The notes under the pieces are model-generated. The model had not been told where the DNA came from and searched no databases. It saw only the letters and a list, made by a program, of their open reading frames with translations. A DNA stretch of 36,068 bases from Devosia sp. (lineage in GTDB: Bacteria; Pseudomonadota; Alphaproteobacteria; Rhizobiales; Devosiaceae). The first letter of the stretch is position 1. The number at the start of each line of letters is the position of its first letter. Shown here in pieces: positions 1 to 8,746 of the stretch. Position numbers and translations under genes: made by a program. The stretch covers positions 1 through 36,068 of the forward strand of contig NZ_JAUYGL010000225.1 of NCBI RefSeq assembly GCF_030689745.1, given 5' to 3'.

Positions 1-2506
1 GATGCAGGTCTCGATGAGCGGCCAGCTCTATCGCGGCTCCAAGCCCGTCATGTGGTCGGTGGTGGAACGCACCGCGCTGGCCGAAGCCGAAATCGAATAT
101 GCCGACTACGAGAGCGATACGATCTGGGTGAAGTTCCCGGTTAGTGGTGTCGATACGTCACCAACGACCTTCTTGGCAGCGATGTTAACTCCGTTGTCCG
201 ACGAATCCGACGAGACCAACAGGCTGGTGATTGAGAAGACACAGGCAGATATTGCGGCACTGAAGCAGTCTTCGGTTGTCATCTGGACCACTACGCCTTG
301 GACCATCCCAGCCAACCGCGCCATCAGCTTCTCCAGCCGCATCGAATATGGCCTCTATGAGGTCACCCAGGCACCGGCTGAGAACTGGGCCAAGGTTGGT
401 GAAAAGTACATCATTGCCGATAAGCTTGCCGCCGAAGTCTTTGCCAAGGCAAAGGTCGACGCATTCGAGAAGCGCGCAACTGTGACCGCCGAAGAGCTGG
501 CCGCACTTACCACATCCCACCCGCTGCGCGGGCTCGGCGGCGGCTACGATTTCGAAGTCCCGCTGCTCGATGGCGATCACGTCACCGATGATGCCGGCAC
601 CGGTTTCGTCCATACCGCACCCGGCCATGGCCTCGACGACTTTGAAATCTGGATGAATTCCACGCGCCTGCTGGCCGAAAAGGGCATCTCCACCGAGGTT
701 CCCTATGTCGTCGGCGACGATGGCTTCTATACCAGGGACGCGCCCGGTCTCGGCCCCGATGCCGAGGGCGGTCCCGCCCGCGTCATCGACGATGACGGCA
801 AGAAGGGCGACGCCAATAACCGTGTCATCACCGCGCTTGCCGAGCGCAACGCCATGGTGGCCCGTGGTCGCGTCAAGCATCAATACCCCCATTCATGGCG
901 CTCGAAAAAGCCGGTGATCTTCCGCAACACCCCGCAATGGTTCGTCTATATGGACCGCGATATCGAGGGCACGGCTGGCGACACCTTGCGCCACCGCGCG
1001 CTCAATGCCATCGACGCCACCAAATTCTACCCCGCTGCCGGCCAGAATCGCCTGCGCGCCATGATCGCCGATCGCCCCGATTGGGTGCTCAGCCGCCAGC
1101 GCGCCTGGGGCGTGCCGATCACTGTTTTCGTCAACAAGGCCACGAAAGAAATCCTCAAGGACGCAGTGGTCAATCATCGCATCGCCGACGCCTTTGAGGT
1201 CGAGGGTGCCGACGCCTGGTACAAGGACGGCGCCGCCCAGCGTTTCCTCGGCGATGCCTATGCTGCCGACGACTACGAAATGATCCGTGACGTGCTCGAC
1301 GTCTGGTTCGACTCGGGCACCACCCACGCCTGGGTGCTGCGCAACAAGCAGAAATGGCCGCATCTGAAATTCCCGGCCTCTATGTATCTCGAAGGCAGTG
1401 ACCAGCACCGCGGCTGGTTCCATTCGAGCCTGCTCGAAAGCTGCGCCACCAATGGCTTTGCCCCCTATGAGAGCGTGTTGACGCATGGCTTCACCATGGA
1501 TGGCGAAGGCCGCAAGATGAGCAAGTCGCTGGGCAATACCGTTGCCCCGCAGGATATCATCAAGCAGTATGGCGCCGATATCCTGCGCCTCTGGGTCGCC
1601 TCGACCGATTATCAGGAAGATCAGCGCCTCGGTAAGGAAGTCATCCAGACCACGGTCGACAGCTACCGCAAGCTGCGCAATACGCTGCGCTGGCTGCTCG
1701 GCAATCTGGCGCACTACCAGCCCGGCGATGCGGTCGAGCCCGGCGACATGCCCGAGCTCGAACAGGTCATCCTGCATCGTCTGGCCCAGCTCGATGGCCA
1801 GGTGCGCGGCGCCTACAAGGAATATGACTATCGCAAGATCGTCACACTGCTGACCAATTTCATGAACATCGAGCTGAGCGCCTTCTACTTCGATATCCGC
1901 AAGGATGCGCTCTATTGCGAGCCGATCTCCTCGATCAAGCGCAAGTCGGCGCTGACCGTATTGAACCATCTGTTCGATTGCCTGACCGCCTGGCTGGCCC
2001 CCATCCTGGTGTTCACCATGGAAGAGGTCTGGCTCGAGCGGCACCCCGGCGAGGGTTCCTCGGTCCATCTGCGCCTGTTCCCCGAAGTCCCCACTGACTG
2101 GCTCAATGCCGAACTGGCCGCCAAGTGGCAGTTGATCCGCACTGTCCGCCGCGTGGTCAACGGGTCGCTGGAGATCGAGCGTCGCGAAAAGCGCATCGGC
2201 TCCTCGCTGGAAGCAGCGCCAAAGGTCTTCATCGCCGACCCCCGCTATCTGACGGCGCTTGAGGGCCAGGATCTGGCTGAAATCGCCATCACCTCAGCCA
2301 TTTCGATCGAGACTGCCGAAGGCCCCGCCGAGGCCTTCCGTCTCGACGACGTCGCCGGCATTGCGGTGCTGCCCGGCCTGGCGCAAGGCAAACGTTGCGC
2401 CCGCTCCTGGCGGGTGCTGCCCGAGGTCGGTTCTGATCCGGACTACCCCGATGTATCGCCGCGCGACGCCCAGGCCCTGCGCGAACGCACCGCCGCCGGG
2501 CTTTGA
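1..2506 (+). CDS. ileS: Isoleucine--tRNA ligase, 3' part (5' end outside window)
   Basis: Charges tRNA-Ile with isoleucine in the cytoplasm (class I aminoacyl-tRNA synthetase). The reading frame is open from the window edge, so the N-terminus with the HIGH motif is missing. What remains, in order: the CP1 editing domain ([14 protein letters not shown] near nt 290-330 and [12 protein letters not shown] near nt 614-650, containing the editing aspartate), the DVWFDSG and [14 protein letters not shown] segments of the catalytic core, the KMSKS loop (KMSKSLGN near nt 1515) and the anticodon-binding domain. The C-terminal zinc-finger region is degenerate: [14 protein letters not shown] is followed by [10 protein letters not shown], so only one of the four usual cysteines is left. 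A stretch near nt 140-270 is less GC-rich than its surroundings and codes for an acidic/threonine-rich loop. The family assignment is certain. Confidence 0.97.
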   Translation, partial: MQVSMSGQLYRGSKPVMWSVVERTALAEAEIEYADYESDTIWVKFPVSGVDTSPTTFLAAMLTPLSDESDETNRLVIEKTQADIAALKQSSVVIWTTTPWTIPANRAISFSSRIEYGLYEVTQAPAENWAKVGEKYIIADKLAAEVFAKAKVDAFEKRATVTAEELAALTTSHPLRGLGGGYDFEVPLLDGDHVTDDAGTGFVHTAPGHGLDDFEIWMNSTRLLAEKGISTEVPYVVGDDGFYTRDAPGLGPDAEGGPARVIDDDGKKGDANNRVITALAERNAMVARGRVKHQYPHSWRSKKPVIFRNTPQWFVYMDRDIEGTAGDTLRHRALNAIDATKFYPAAGQNRLRAMIADRPDWVLSRQRAWGVPITVFVNKATKEILKDAVVNHRIADAFEVEGADAWYKDGAAQRFLGDAYAADDYEMIRDVLDVWFDSGTTHAWVLRNKQKWPHLKFPASMYLEGSDQHRGWFHSSLLESCATNGFAPYESVLTHGFTMDGEGRKMSKSLGNTVAPQDIIKQYGADILRLWVASTDYQEDQRLGKEVIQTTVDSYRKLRNTLRWLLGNLAHYQPGDAVEPGDMPELEQVILHRLAQLDGQVRGAYKEYDYRKIVTLLTNFMNIELSAFYFDIRKDALYCEPISSIKRKSALTVLNHLFDCLTAWLAPILVFTMEEVWLERHPGEGSSVHLRLFPEVPTDWLNAELAAKWQLIRTVRRVVNGSLEIERREKRIGSSLEAAPKVFIADPRYLTALEGQDLAEIAITSAISIETAEGPAEAFRLDDVAGIAVLPGLAQGKRCARSWRVLPEVGSDPDYPDVSPRDAQALRERTAAGL

Positions 2507-2527
2507 AGCAGGAGCCGTAGGCTCCAT

Positions 2528-2646
2528 CGCCCTCTCCCCCTGCGGGAGGGGGTGCCCGAAGGGCGGGTGAGGGGGCTTGCATCCATCGCTGACCTTTCAT
2601 CCGGCGCTGGGCGCCATCTTCTCCCGCAAGGGGAGACGGCACGAAG
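2528..2646. repeat. GC-rich palindromic intergenic element (copy 1)
   Basis: Fills most of the gap between ileS and lspA. It starts with a C-tract/G-tract palindrome (CTCCCCCTGCGGGAGGGGG), goes on with GGGCGGGTGAGGGGG, and ends with a smaller palindrome (CTCCCGCAAGGGGAG) just before the lspA ribosome binding site. Related sequences recur at about 8640, 12027, 15374, 16561, 17395, 18408, 24648 and 31810. Confidence 0.65.
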
Positions 2647-2659
2647 GAGCAATTGCTCG

Positions 2660-3223
2660 ATGAACCTGAAATCGCTCTTCCACCCCTCGGTCTACTTCTC
2701 CCTCACCCTGGCCATCCTGGCGTTCGGGCTGGACCGGGCGCACAAGGCCTTTCATGTAGCAGCCGAGTGCATTGCCATTGGTGCCGCGCCCTGCGTTGAG
2801 ATTTTCGTCAGCTACGTCCCCTTCGCCATGACCGGCTGGCGCGGCGGGGAGATTGTGCGGGTCACCGATTTCTTTGACTATGTGCTGGTGTGGAACACCG
2901 GCGTGTCCTATGGCCTGCTTGATAGTCTGCCGGTCTGGGGTCTGGGCGTGATCATGATGGTGGCGATCGTGGCGCTGTCGATCTGGTGGGTCCGCGCCGA
3001 TTCAGCGATGATCCGCATGGGTCTGGCGTTGTGCATTGGCGGCGCGCTTTCCAATGCCGTTGATCGGCTGATCTACGGCGCGGTGGCGGACTTTTTCCAT
3101 CTTCACTGGGGTGACTGGTCATTCTACATCTTCAACATTGCCGATGTCGCCATTACCTTGGGGGTGATCCTGCTGATTGCCGATCTGATCGGGCTCGGCG
3201 GCACCCGAAAACCGGTGAGCTGA
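2660..3223 (+). CDS. lspA: Lipoprotein signal peptidase II
   Basis: Inner-membrane aspartyl protease that removes signal peptides from prolipoproteins after diacylglyceryl transfer. The protein has 187 residues, somewhat longer than the usual 160-170, with four predicted membrane helices. Family motifs are present: FGLDRAHK near residue 25, VWNTGVSYGLL near 78-87, GGALSNAVDR near 128-136, VADFF with Asp144, and FNIADVAI with Asp162. Asp144 and Asp162 match the known catalytic pair. The extra length lies in the first periplasmic loop (about residues 30-70). The ATG at 2660 was chosen because GAAGGAG (2643-2649) precedes it and the protein starts directly before helix 1; the frame is open further upstream but runs into the repeat element. 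The next gene encodes a lipoprotein, a likely substrate. Confidence 0.95.
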   Translation: MNLKSLFHPSVYFSLTLAILAFGLDRAHKAFHVAAECIAIGAAPCVEIFVSYVPFAMTGWRGGEIVRVTDFFDYVLVWNTGVSYGLLDSLPVWGLGVIMMVAIVALSIWWVRADSAMIRMGLALCIGGALSNAVDRLIYGAVADFFHLHWGDWSFYIFNIADVAITLGVILLIADLIGLGGTRKPVS

Positions 3224-3307
3224 GGGTGGTGAACACGTTGCTGCCAGAATCTGGTCTTAGTCCGCAGAATGCGCTATAAGCGCCGCCGACATCTTGAAGG
3301 ACGTTTC

Positions 3308-4024
3308 ATGCGTATTGGAATGACGGGGCAGCTGGCTGCTCTTCGTGCGACCTCCCGGGCTGGATCGGTAGCGTTGGCTGTTGTGCTGGCGCTGGCGCTG
3401 GGTGCCTGCACCACGGTGGAAGGCACCAATGCCCTGACCGATCCGGGCACTTTCGAGCGGGAAGTGATGAGCTCCACCGCGCGCGGCCTCGGGCTCATTC
3501 CTGGTGATGCCGCCAAGGAGGATTTGACCCAGGCACGGGCGCCTCTGGTATTGCCCCAGTCTGGCCAGGCCCTGCCGCCCCCCACGACCGTGGTCGCGGC
3601 GGCGCAACTCCCGACCGACAGCGATACTGTCCAGATTGATGCGAGCAACCTGACCGAGGCCGATCTGCAGCGCCTGCGCAATGCCAAGGTAGTCGATTTG
3701 CGCTCCGTGTCGGGTCGTCCGCTGACCGAAGCTGAAGCGCGTGCGCTGACTGCCCGCATGCGGGCTGCCAATATGGATGTCCGTACCAGCACGGCCAAGC
3801 GGCCGCTCTACATGCCGCCCGAAGATTATTTCACCCGCGTTGGTGATGCCGAACTGGTCTGCTCGACGCCCGGCGGCGAACTGGTATCAATCAATGATCC
3901 AAAATGCCCTGAAGCGGTGCGCAAGGCCCTGCGCCGGACTGCCCAATCCTCGTCCTCCAGTGGTGGCGCGATGATCAGCAGTCCGGGCGTGTCGCTCACG
4001 GAAAAAGAAATCACCAACCGGTAG
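3308..4024 (+). CDS. Outer-membrane lipoprotein, DUF3035/BamF-like
   Basis: Predicted lipoprotein of 238 residues. The start at 3308 is preceded by GAAGGA. A basic N-terminus and a hydrophobic segment lead to a lipobox, LGAC, with the modified cysteine at residue 34. The body contains RGLGLIPGD and RAPLVLPQSGQALPPP, which resemble the conserved segment of the alphaproteobacterial DUF3035 family, some members of which (BamF) associate with the beta-barrel assembly machinery. Next comes a charged segment (LTEADLQRLRNAKVVDLRSV), a cysteine pair (LVCSTPGG...NDPKCP) and a Ser-rich C-terminus. Its position directly after lspA fits a lipoprotein. The lipoprotein assignment is firm; the family assignment rests on one motif region and is tentative. 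Confidence 0.7.
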   Translation: MRIGMTGQLAALRATSRAGSVALAVVLALALGACTTVEGTNALTDPGTFEREVMSSTARGLGLIPGDAAKEDLTQARAPLVLPQSGQALPPPTTVVAAAQLPTDSDTVQIDASNLTEADLQRLRNAKVVDLRSVSGRPLTEAEARALTARMRAANMDVRTSTAKRPLYMPPEDYFTRVGDAELVCSTPGGELVSINDPKCPEAVRKALRRTAQSSSSSGGAMISSPGVSLTEKEITNR

Positions 4025-4047
4025 AATTCTTGCTGGTTTACGCGACT

Positions 4048-4085
4048 AAAAAGCGGCTGGATGATCCGGCCGCTTTCTCCTTTCT
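4048..4085 (+). terminator. Rho-independent-like terminator after the lipoprotein gene
   Basis: The arm at 4050-4061 (AAAGCGGCTGGA) pairs with 4065-4076 (TCCGGCCGCTTT), with one G-T pair and a 3-nt loop, followed by a pyrimidine-rich CTCCTTTCT. It sits 25 bases after the stop codon and before rluB. Confidence 0.7.
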
Positions 4086-4128
4086 GCGCCGCCCCAATGG
4101 GTCACGCATGACATGAAAGCCCGCTCCA

Positions 4129-6258
4129 ATGCGCGAACTGAACGACGCCACCCCCGCAAAACCTGATACCGGCGATCGTCTCGCCAAGGTCATAGCCCGC
4201 TCCGGGCTGTGCTCCCGCCGCGACGCAGAGGTGTGGATCACCGAGGGCCGCGTCGTGGTCAACGGCAAGAAGGTGCAGACCCCGGCCTTCAACGTTACCG
4301 ACCGTGACAAGGTGATGGTCGATGGTGCCCCCCTGGCCGCCCGTCAGGGCACCCGCGTCTGGCTCTACCACAAGCCTGCGGGCCTGGTGGTGACCGAGAA
4401 GGACCCCGAAGGCCGCGAGACCATTTTCGAGCACCTCGAAACCCATGGCCTGCCGCGCGTCGTCACTGTCGGTCGGCTCGATATCAACACCGAGGGCCTG
4501 CTGCTGCTGACCAATGATGGCGGTCTCAAGCGCGTGCTGGAACTGCCGGCAACCGGCTGGCTGCGCCGCTATCGCGTCCGCGCCCACGGTTCGGTCACCC
4601 AGGCGGCGCTCGACAAGCTCAAGGACGGCATCGAGATCGATGGCATCAAATATGGCGCCATCGAAGCCACGCTGGAGCGCGAACAGGGCGCCAATGTCTG
4701 GCTGGTGCTGGCGCTGCGCGAAGGCAAGAACCGCGAAGTCAAGAATGTGCTGGGCGCGCTCGGCCTTGAAGTGAACCGGCTGATCCGCGTCAGCTATGGT
4801 CCGTTCCAGCTCGGCGATATCCCGGTTGGTGGCATAGAGACCATCAAGGCCAAGATGCTGCGCGATCAGCTCGGCAAGAAGCTGGCCGACGCCGCCGATG
4901 TCGATTTCGATAGCGAAATGCCCGAAGCCAGCGCGCTTGAAGGCAAGCCAACCCGCGACCGCCTGACCGGTCGCGGCACCAATACCGTGGAAATTGCCCG
5001 CCAGCGCTTCCGCTTCACTGACGGCGCCGAGCAGACCGAAGAAGAGCGCCGCGCCGAGCGGCCGCGTCAGGATCGTCCCGGTCGCTTCGATCCGCGCAAG
5101 CCGACCGGCAAGCGCCTTGATCCGCGTGACGAGGAAGAAGCCCCGCCACCGCGCCACATCCATTTTGACGAGGACGGCCGTGCGCCGGAAGAATTTGTGA
5201 AAAAGAATCTCGGCAAGGCGCCCACATGGCGCGATCCAGATGATCAGCCCGCTGCCAACTATGGCAAAAAGGCACCGCGCCCCGCTGGCGGCAAACCCGG
5301 TGCCGGCGACAAGAAGCCCTTTGGCGAGAAGAAGTCGTTTGGGGACAAGAAGTCGTTTGGGGACAAGAAGTCCTTCGGCGACAAGAAACCCTATGGCGAC
5401 AAAAAACCTTACGGCGACAAGAAGCCCTATGGTGACAAGAAGACGTTCGGTGACAAGCCACGCGGTCCGCGTCGCGAAGACGGTGATCGTCCCGCCCGGC
5501 CTTATGGCGATCGTCCGGCCGGTAACCGTCCCGCCGCTGGTCGGCCCGCCGCAGAGCGGACCGCGCGCGATTTCGGTGACCGTCCGCAGCGCAGCTTTGG
5601 TGAGCGTCCGGCGCGCAGTTTCGAGCCGCGTGCCCGGCCCGAAGGCGGCACTCGCCCGTCGCGAGATCGTGAATTCACTGGTACCCCACGCGGTCCCCGC
5701 CGTGGCGATGCGCCCGGTGGCGAACGCCCGGCCGCAAATTTCGAGCCCCGTCTGCGGCCCGATAGCGAACGCGGCGCTGGCGCGGCCTTCAAGGGCGAAG
5801 CCAAGCGCCCCGGCCGCAACTTCTCCGACAAGCCAGTGCGGGCCTACCGTCCCGAGGGGGATCGTCCGGTTTACGCCGACCGCGCCGAGCGGCCTTCGCG
5901 TCCAGCCCATTCGGATCGTCCCGACCGCGCGTCGCGCCCCGGCCGTGACCATCTCGGCTCCGAGGCCAAGACCTATGGCAAGCCCCGGACCCGTCCGGAT
6001 GGCAAGCCGCATCCCAAGCGCGATGGCGCTGCGCCGCAGCGCGCGCCCAAGCCCGGCGCTCGCTCCTTTGGGGGCCCAGCCGGTGGCGCTGGCCGTCCAA
6101 CTGGCGGCGGTGGTCGTCCCGCCGGTGGCGCCGGTCGCCCAGCCGGTGGTGGTCGCCCTTCCGGTGGTCCGGGTCGCCCGTCCGGTGGTCGTCCGTCGGG
6201 TGGCGCAGGCCGTCCCGCCGGTGGTCGTCCAGGCGCGCCGCGCCGTCCGAAGTCCTGA
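4129..6258 (+). CDS. rluB: 23S rRNA pseudouridine synthase (RluB/RsuA family) with long basic repetitive tail
   Basis: Converts a uridine of 23S rRNA to pseudouridine; the RsuA/RluB/E/F family acts on rRNA. Residues 15-65 form an S4 RNA-binding domain (RLAKVIARSGLCSRRDAE). The catalytic domain follows, with HKPAGLVVT at 81-89 and GRLDINTEGLLLLTNDGG, whose Asp118 is the expected catalytic residue. The core ends near residue 260, the usual family length. The remaining 450 residues are low complexity: an acidic/basic linker, eight tandem hexapeptides of the type KK(S/P)(F/Y)GD at residues 395-442, then Arg/Pro/Gly-rich sequence ending in GGRP repeats. Such tails are often found in rhizobial homologues, though this one is long. 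Which uridine is modified cannot be told from sequence; RluB is favoured over RluE/F by the N-terminal S4 domain and length. Confidence 0.88.
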   Translation: MRELNDATPAKPDTGDRLAKVIARSGLCSRRDAEVWITEGRVVVNGKKVQTPAFNVTDRDKVMVDGAPLAARQGTRVWLYHKPAGLVVTEKDPEGRETIFEHLETHGLPRVVTVGRLDINTEGLLLLTNDGGLKRVLELPATGWLRRYRVRAHGSVTQAALDKLKDGIEIDGIKYGAIEATLEREQGANVWLVLALREGKNREVKNVLGALGLEVNRLIRVSYGPFQLGDIPVGGIETIKAKMLRDQLGKKLADAADVDFDSEMPEASALEGKPTRDRLTGRGTNTVEIARQRFRFTDGAEQTEEERRAERPRQDRPGRFDPRKPTGKRLDPRDEEEAPPPRHIHFDEDGRAPEEFVKKNLGKAPTWRDPDDQPAANYGKKAPRPAGGKPGAGDKKPFGEKKSFGDKKSFGDKKSFGDKKPYGDKKPYGDKKPYGDKKTFGDKPRGPRREDGDRPARPYGDRPAGNRPAAGRPAAERTARDFGDRPQRSFGERPARSFEPRARPEGGTRPSRDREFTGTPRGPRRGDAPGGERPAANFEPRLRPDSERGAGAAFKGEAKRPGRNFSDKPVRAYRPEGDRPVYADRAERPSRPAHSDRPDRASRPGRDHLGSEAKTYGKPRTRPDGKPHPKRDGAAPQRAPKPGARSFGGPAGGAGRPTGGGGRPAGGAGRPAGGGRPSGGPGRPSGGRPSGGAGRPAGGRPGAPRRPKS
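5311..5454 (+). repeat. Tandem 18-bp repeat inside the pseudouridine synthase gene (8 units)
   Basis: Eight consecutive 18-base units encode KKPFGE, KKSFGD, KKSFGD, KKSFGD, KKPYGD, KKPYGD, KKPYGD and KKTFGD. The units at 5329-5346 and 5347-5364 are identical in DNA, which suggests recent duplication by slippage; the others differ mostly at third positions. The reading frame is kept. Confidence 0.9.
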
Positions 6259-6311
6259 GATACCAGGTCCGGGTCTGATGCGAGCTCATTAAGGATCGAA
6301 AGGATCACGCC

Positions 6312-6875
6312 ATGCGCATCGTCGCCGGCAGGTTCAAGGGCAAACAACTGATCTCGCCGTCCGACGATTCCATTCGTCCGACCGGTGATCGCGTCCGTGA
6401 ATCCATGTTCAACATCCTCGCTTCCCGTTTGGGGCCGGTGTTTGACGGTTTGCGCGTGCTCGACCTGTTTGCCGGTACCGGTGCGCTGGGCTTTGAAGCC
6501 CTGTCGCGCGGTGCCGCCCACGCCACCTTCGTCGATATGGGCGCCGAAGCCCGTGGCCTGATCCGCGACCACATCGAGGCCTTCGGCGTCGGTGGCAATA
6601 CCAAGCTGCTGCGCCGCGACGCCATCGATCTCGGCCCCACCGGCACTTTTGGCAAATTCGATCTGGTGTTTCTCGATCCGCCCTATGGCCAGGGCCTTGG
6701 CGAACAGGCCCTTGCTGGCCTCGCCAAGGGCGGTTGGCTGGCTCCCGGCGCCACGCTGGTGTTTGAAGAAAGTGCCACGGCTGAGATCGTCATCCCCGAT
6801 GGCTTCACCCTTGATGACCGCCGCGTCTATGGCGCCGCCGCCGTACATTTTCTGAGCTTCGATCAGACCCCATAG
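6312..6875 (+). CDS. rsmD: 16S rRNA (guanine(966)-N(2))-methyltransferase
   Basis: SAM-dependent methylation of G966 in 16S rRNA. The protein has 187 residues, normal for the family. N-terminal MRIVAGRFKGKQL and RPTGDRVRESMFNIL are typical, followed by the SAM-binding motif LDLFAGTGALGFEALSRGA (near residues 49-67) and the catalytic LDPPYG (near residue 120) of amino-methyltransferases. A purine-rich AAAGGATC precedes the start at 6312. It follows the pseudouridine synthase gene by 53 bases, forming an rRNA-modification pair that is commonly seen in this order. The next gene is convergent, three bases away. Confidence 0.95.
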   Translation: MRIVAGRFKGKQLISPSDDSIRPTGDRVRESMFNILASRLGPVFDGLRVLDLFAGTGALGFEALSRGAAHATFVDMGAEARGLIRDHIEAFGVGGNTKLLRRDAIDLGPTGTFGKFDLVFLDPPYGQGLGEQALAGLAKGGWLAPGATLVFEESATAEIVIPDGFTLDDRRVYGAAAVHFLSFDQTP

Positions 6876-6878
6876 GGC

Positions 6879-7286
6879 TCATTTTGCCTTGTCAACGGTG
6901 GCGCGCTTGCTCGCGTTCTTCTTCAGATTGGCCAGATTGTAGCTGATGGCGGCGCGGACCAGCGTCTGCAGCGCCGCCGCATTGAGCGCATCGCCTTCAA
7001 AGATGTCGATGGAGCGCCGGGTCTTGCCATTGTCCTGTCCATTGAACAGACCATCGGGGTCCGGCAGGTGCGCGCCGTAGGCAAATGTCAGCTTGATCTT
7101 GGCCTTGTGCGCGTTACCGACTGCGATCAACCCGTCACGCGACCAGGCCGGGCTGCCCATCCACTTCCAGTCCTCGACGATTTCAGGGTCAGCCCCGACA
7201 ATGCACCGTCGCACCCTGGCCAGCATCTCGCCCCGCCAGTCCGCCAACGCGTCGATGGCCTGATCGATTTGTTCCGATGGATTCAT
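6879..7286 (-). CDS. DUF1801 family protein
   Basis: Small cytoplasmic protein of 135 residues. Segments such as IVEDWKWMGSPAWSRDGLIAVGNAHKAKIKLTF and the terminal KKNASKRA resemble the DUF1801 (YdhG-like) family, whose function is unknown. The start ATG at 7286 (MNPSEQIDQ) is preceded by GGGAGAGCGCC on the - strand; the frame is open further upstream but without a better start. It lies downstream of zur, 104 bases after that gene's stop, so it may be read through from the zinc operon, but nothing in it suggests metal binding. Confidence 0.75.
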   Translation of the reverse strand: MNPSEQIDQAIDALADWRGEMLARVRRCIVGADPEIVEDWKWMGSPAWSRDGLIAVGNAHKAKIKLTFAYGAHLPDPDGLFNGQDNGKTRRSIDIFEGDALNAAALQTLVRAAISYNLANLKKNASKRATVDKAK

Positions 7287-7390
7287 GGCGCTCTCCCTGC
7301 ACTTGCCATATCTGCCAGATTGGGACCGGGTGCAGGCTAGCTGACTTTGGCGCTTCGAGTCACCTGTGGACGCACGGAAATTGCCGCCAC

Positions 7391-7804
7391 TCAGGCCAGT
7401 GCCGCGCACTGCCCGCATTTGCCACGGATTTCCATGGTGGTGCGCTCGATCTTGAAGCTTCTGGCCCCCGCCCACTCGCCCAGCCGGTCCTCAATCACCG
7501 CATCGGTAAACTCATCCACCTTGCCGCAATTGGTGCAGATGGCAAAGGCCGTCAGTTGCTTGCGGTCGCAGTGCTCATCGGCGCAGGCCACAAAAGCATT
7601 CAGCGATTCCAGCCGGTGCGCCAGGCCGCGTTCGACCAGCTTGTCGAGCGCGCGATATACCTGCAACGGTGCCCGCAACCCATCGGCCCGCAGCGCATCG
7701 AGAATGTCATAGGCGCTCAGCGGCGCGCCCGATGAGTTGAGTGCCCCCAGCACCAGACCCTGATTGCGCGTCAGATCGCCAGGAACAGCGTGATTATGTG
7801 CCAT
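7391..7804 (-). CDS. zur: Fur-family zinc uptake regulator Zur
   Basis: DNA-binding repressor that closes zinc uptake genes when zinc is sufficient. The 137-residue protein has an N-terminal winged helix (about residues 10-70, with LSAYDILDAL and LQVYRALDKLVERG) and two CxxC pairs, Cys90/Cys93 and Cys130/Cys133, which form the structural zinc site of Fur proteins; His/Cys residues around 75-80 (CADEHCDRKQ) are candidates for the sensing site. The ATG at 7804 was chosen because AAAGG lies six bases upstream; a TTG at 7822 is an alternative. The start overlaps the znuB stop by 11 bases, indicating translational coupling. Location as last gene of znuCB makes Zur the likely identity rather than Fur or PerR. 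Confidence 0.92.
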   Translation of the reverse strand: MAHNHAVPGDLTRNQGLVLGALNSSGAPLSAYDILDALRADGLRAPLQVYRALDKLVERGLAHRLESLNAFVACADEHCDRKQLTAFAICTNCGKVDEFTDAVIEDRLGEWAGARSFKIERTTMEIRGKCGQCAALA

Positions 7805-8612
7805 GCGGAACCTTTCTGCCAAACAGCCGCGTGACGGGGATTGTCAACGACAGCAAAAATATAACCAGGGCCATCACCACGATGGATGGACCTGACGCGG
7901 TGTCCCAGGTGCGCGAGCCAAACAGCCCGCCGACCACCGCAATGGCCCCCAGCACCGCCGCCACCACGGCCATCATTTCCGGCGTCGAACTCAGCCGGCG
8001 CGCCGTCGCGGCCGGAATGATCAGCAGCGAGGTGATCAGCAGCACCCCCACCAGCTTCATCGCGATGGCAATGACGCTGGCCATCAGGATCATCAGCACC
8101 AGCCGGCTCGTCTCGGGCCGCAGCCCCTCGGCCTCGGCCAGTTCCGGGCTCACCGTAGAGGCCAGCAGCGGCCGCCAGCTCAGCACCAGAATTGCCAGAA
8201 TGGCGATGCCGCCACCATAGATGATGGCAATGTCCTGCACCGACACCGCCAGAATATCGCCGAACAGAAACCCCATCAGGTCAATTCGCACCGTGGTCAG
8301 AAACCCCACCAGCACCAGGCCCACCGCCAGCGTCGAATGGCTCAGAATGCCCAGCAGCGCATCGGTCGACAGCGTCGCCTGCCGCTGCAGCACGATCAGC
8401 GCCCCAGCCACCAATACGGCCACGGCAAACACGCCCAGCGTCATGTTCATCGACAAGATGATCGACAGCGCCACGCCCAGCAGCGCCGAATGCGCCATGG
8501 TGTCGCCGAAATAGGCCATCCGCCGCCACACCACAAAGCAGCCCAGCGGTCCGCTCACCAGCGCCAGCCCGACGCCCGCAATCAGCGCCCGTGAAAAGTA
8601 GTCACCGAACAT
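7794..8612 (-). CDS. znuB: Zinc ABC transporter permease ZnuB
   Basis: Inner-membrane permease of the high-affinity zinc importer (ABC-3 family), 272 residues with about eight to nine hydrophobic segments. It begins MFGDYFSRALIAGVGLALVSGPLGCFVVWRRMAYFGDTMAHSAL, characteristic of ZnuB, and includes GFLFGDIL and LLITSLLIIPAATARRLS in the cytoplasmic-loop region that contacts the ATPase. A GGAG precedes the ATG at 8612. It lies 134 bases after znuC, with a palindromic element between them, and overlaps zur. Confidence 0.95.
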   Translation of the reverse strand: MFGDYFSRALIAGVGLALVSGPLGCFVVWRRMAYFGDTMAHSALLGVALSIILSMNMTLGVFAVAVLVAGALIVLQRQATLSTDALLGILSHSTLAVGLVLVGFLTTVRIDLMGFLFGDILAVSVQDIAIIYGGGIAILAILVLSWRPLLASTVSPELAEAEGLRPETSRLVLMILMASVIAIAMKLVGVLLITSLLIIPAATARRLSSTPEMMAVVAAVLGAIAVVGGLFGSRTWDTASGPSIVVMALVIFLLSLTIPVTRLFGRKVPHGT

Positions 8613-8639
8613 GGTTTTGCTCCCTGGCGACCCGCACCC

Positions 8640-8726
8640 CGGCTCTCCCCACAGGGGGGATGGAGGCCCAAACTGAAAATGCCGTGCTGTTGTGCACCCC
8701 TTTCTCTTGGGAGGAGGGGGTCCCGA
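8640..8726. repeat. GC-rich palindromic element (copy 2) between znuC and znuB
   Basis: CTCTCCCCACAGGGGGGATGG and, about 60 bases on, TCTTGGGAGGAGGGGGTCCC are a degenerate pair of the C-tract/G-tract arms seen elsewhere in the window. The element lies inside the presumed znuCB-zur transcript, where it could form a stable hairpin. Confidence 0.5.
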
Positions 8727-8746
8727 GGCACATCAAAGAAATCGGC

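Noticed and set aside
5311..5454. Tandem repeats as a possible CRISPR array
   Set aside because: Units are 18 bases, contiguous without spacers, and encode in-frame hexapeptides; no cas genes are near.
4102..6012. Long open frame (636 codons) on the - strand opposite the pseudouridine synthase gene
   Set aside because: It arises from GC-rich codon bias and the Arg/Pro/Gly-rich repeats of the real gene; its translation is a monotonous low-complexity string with no domain, while the + strand gene has clear motifs.
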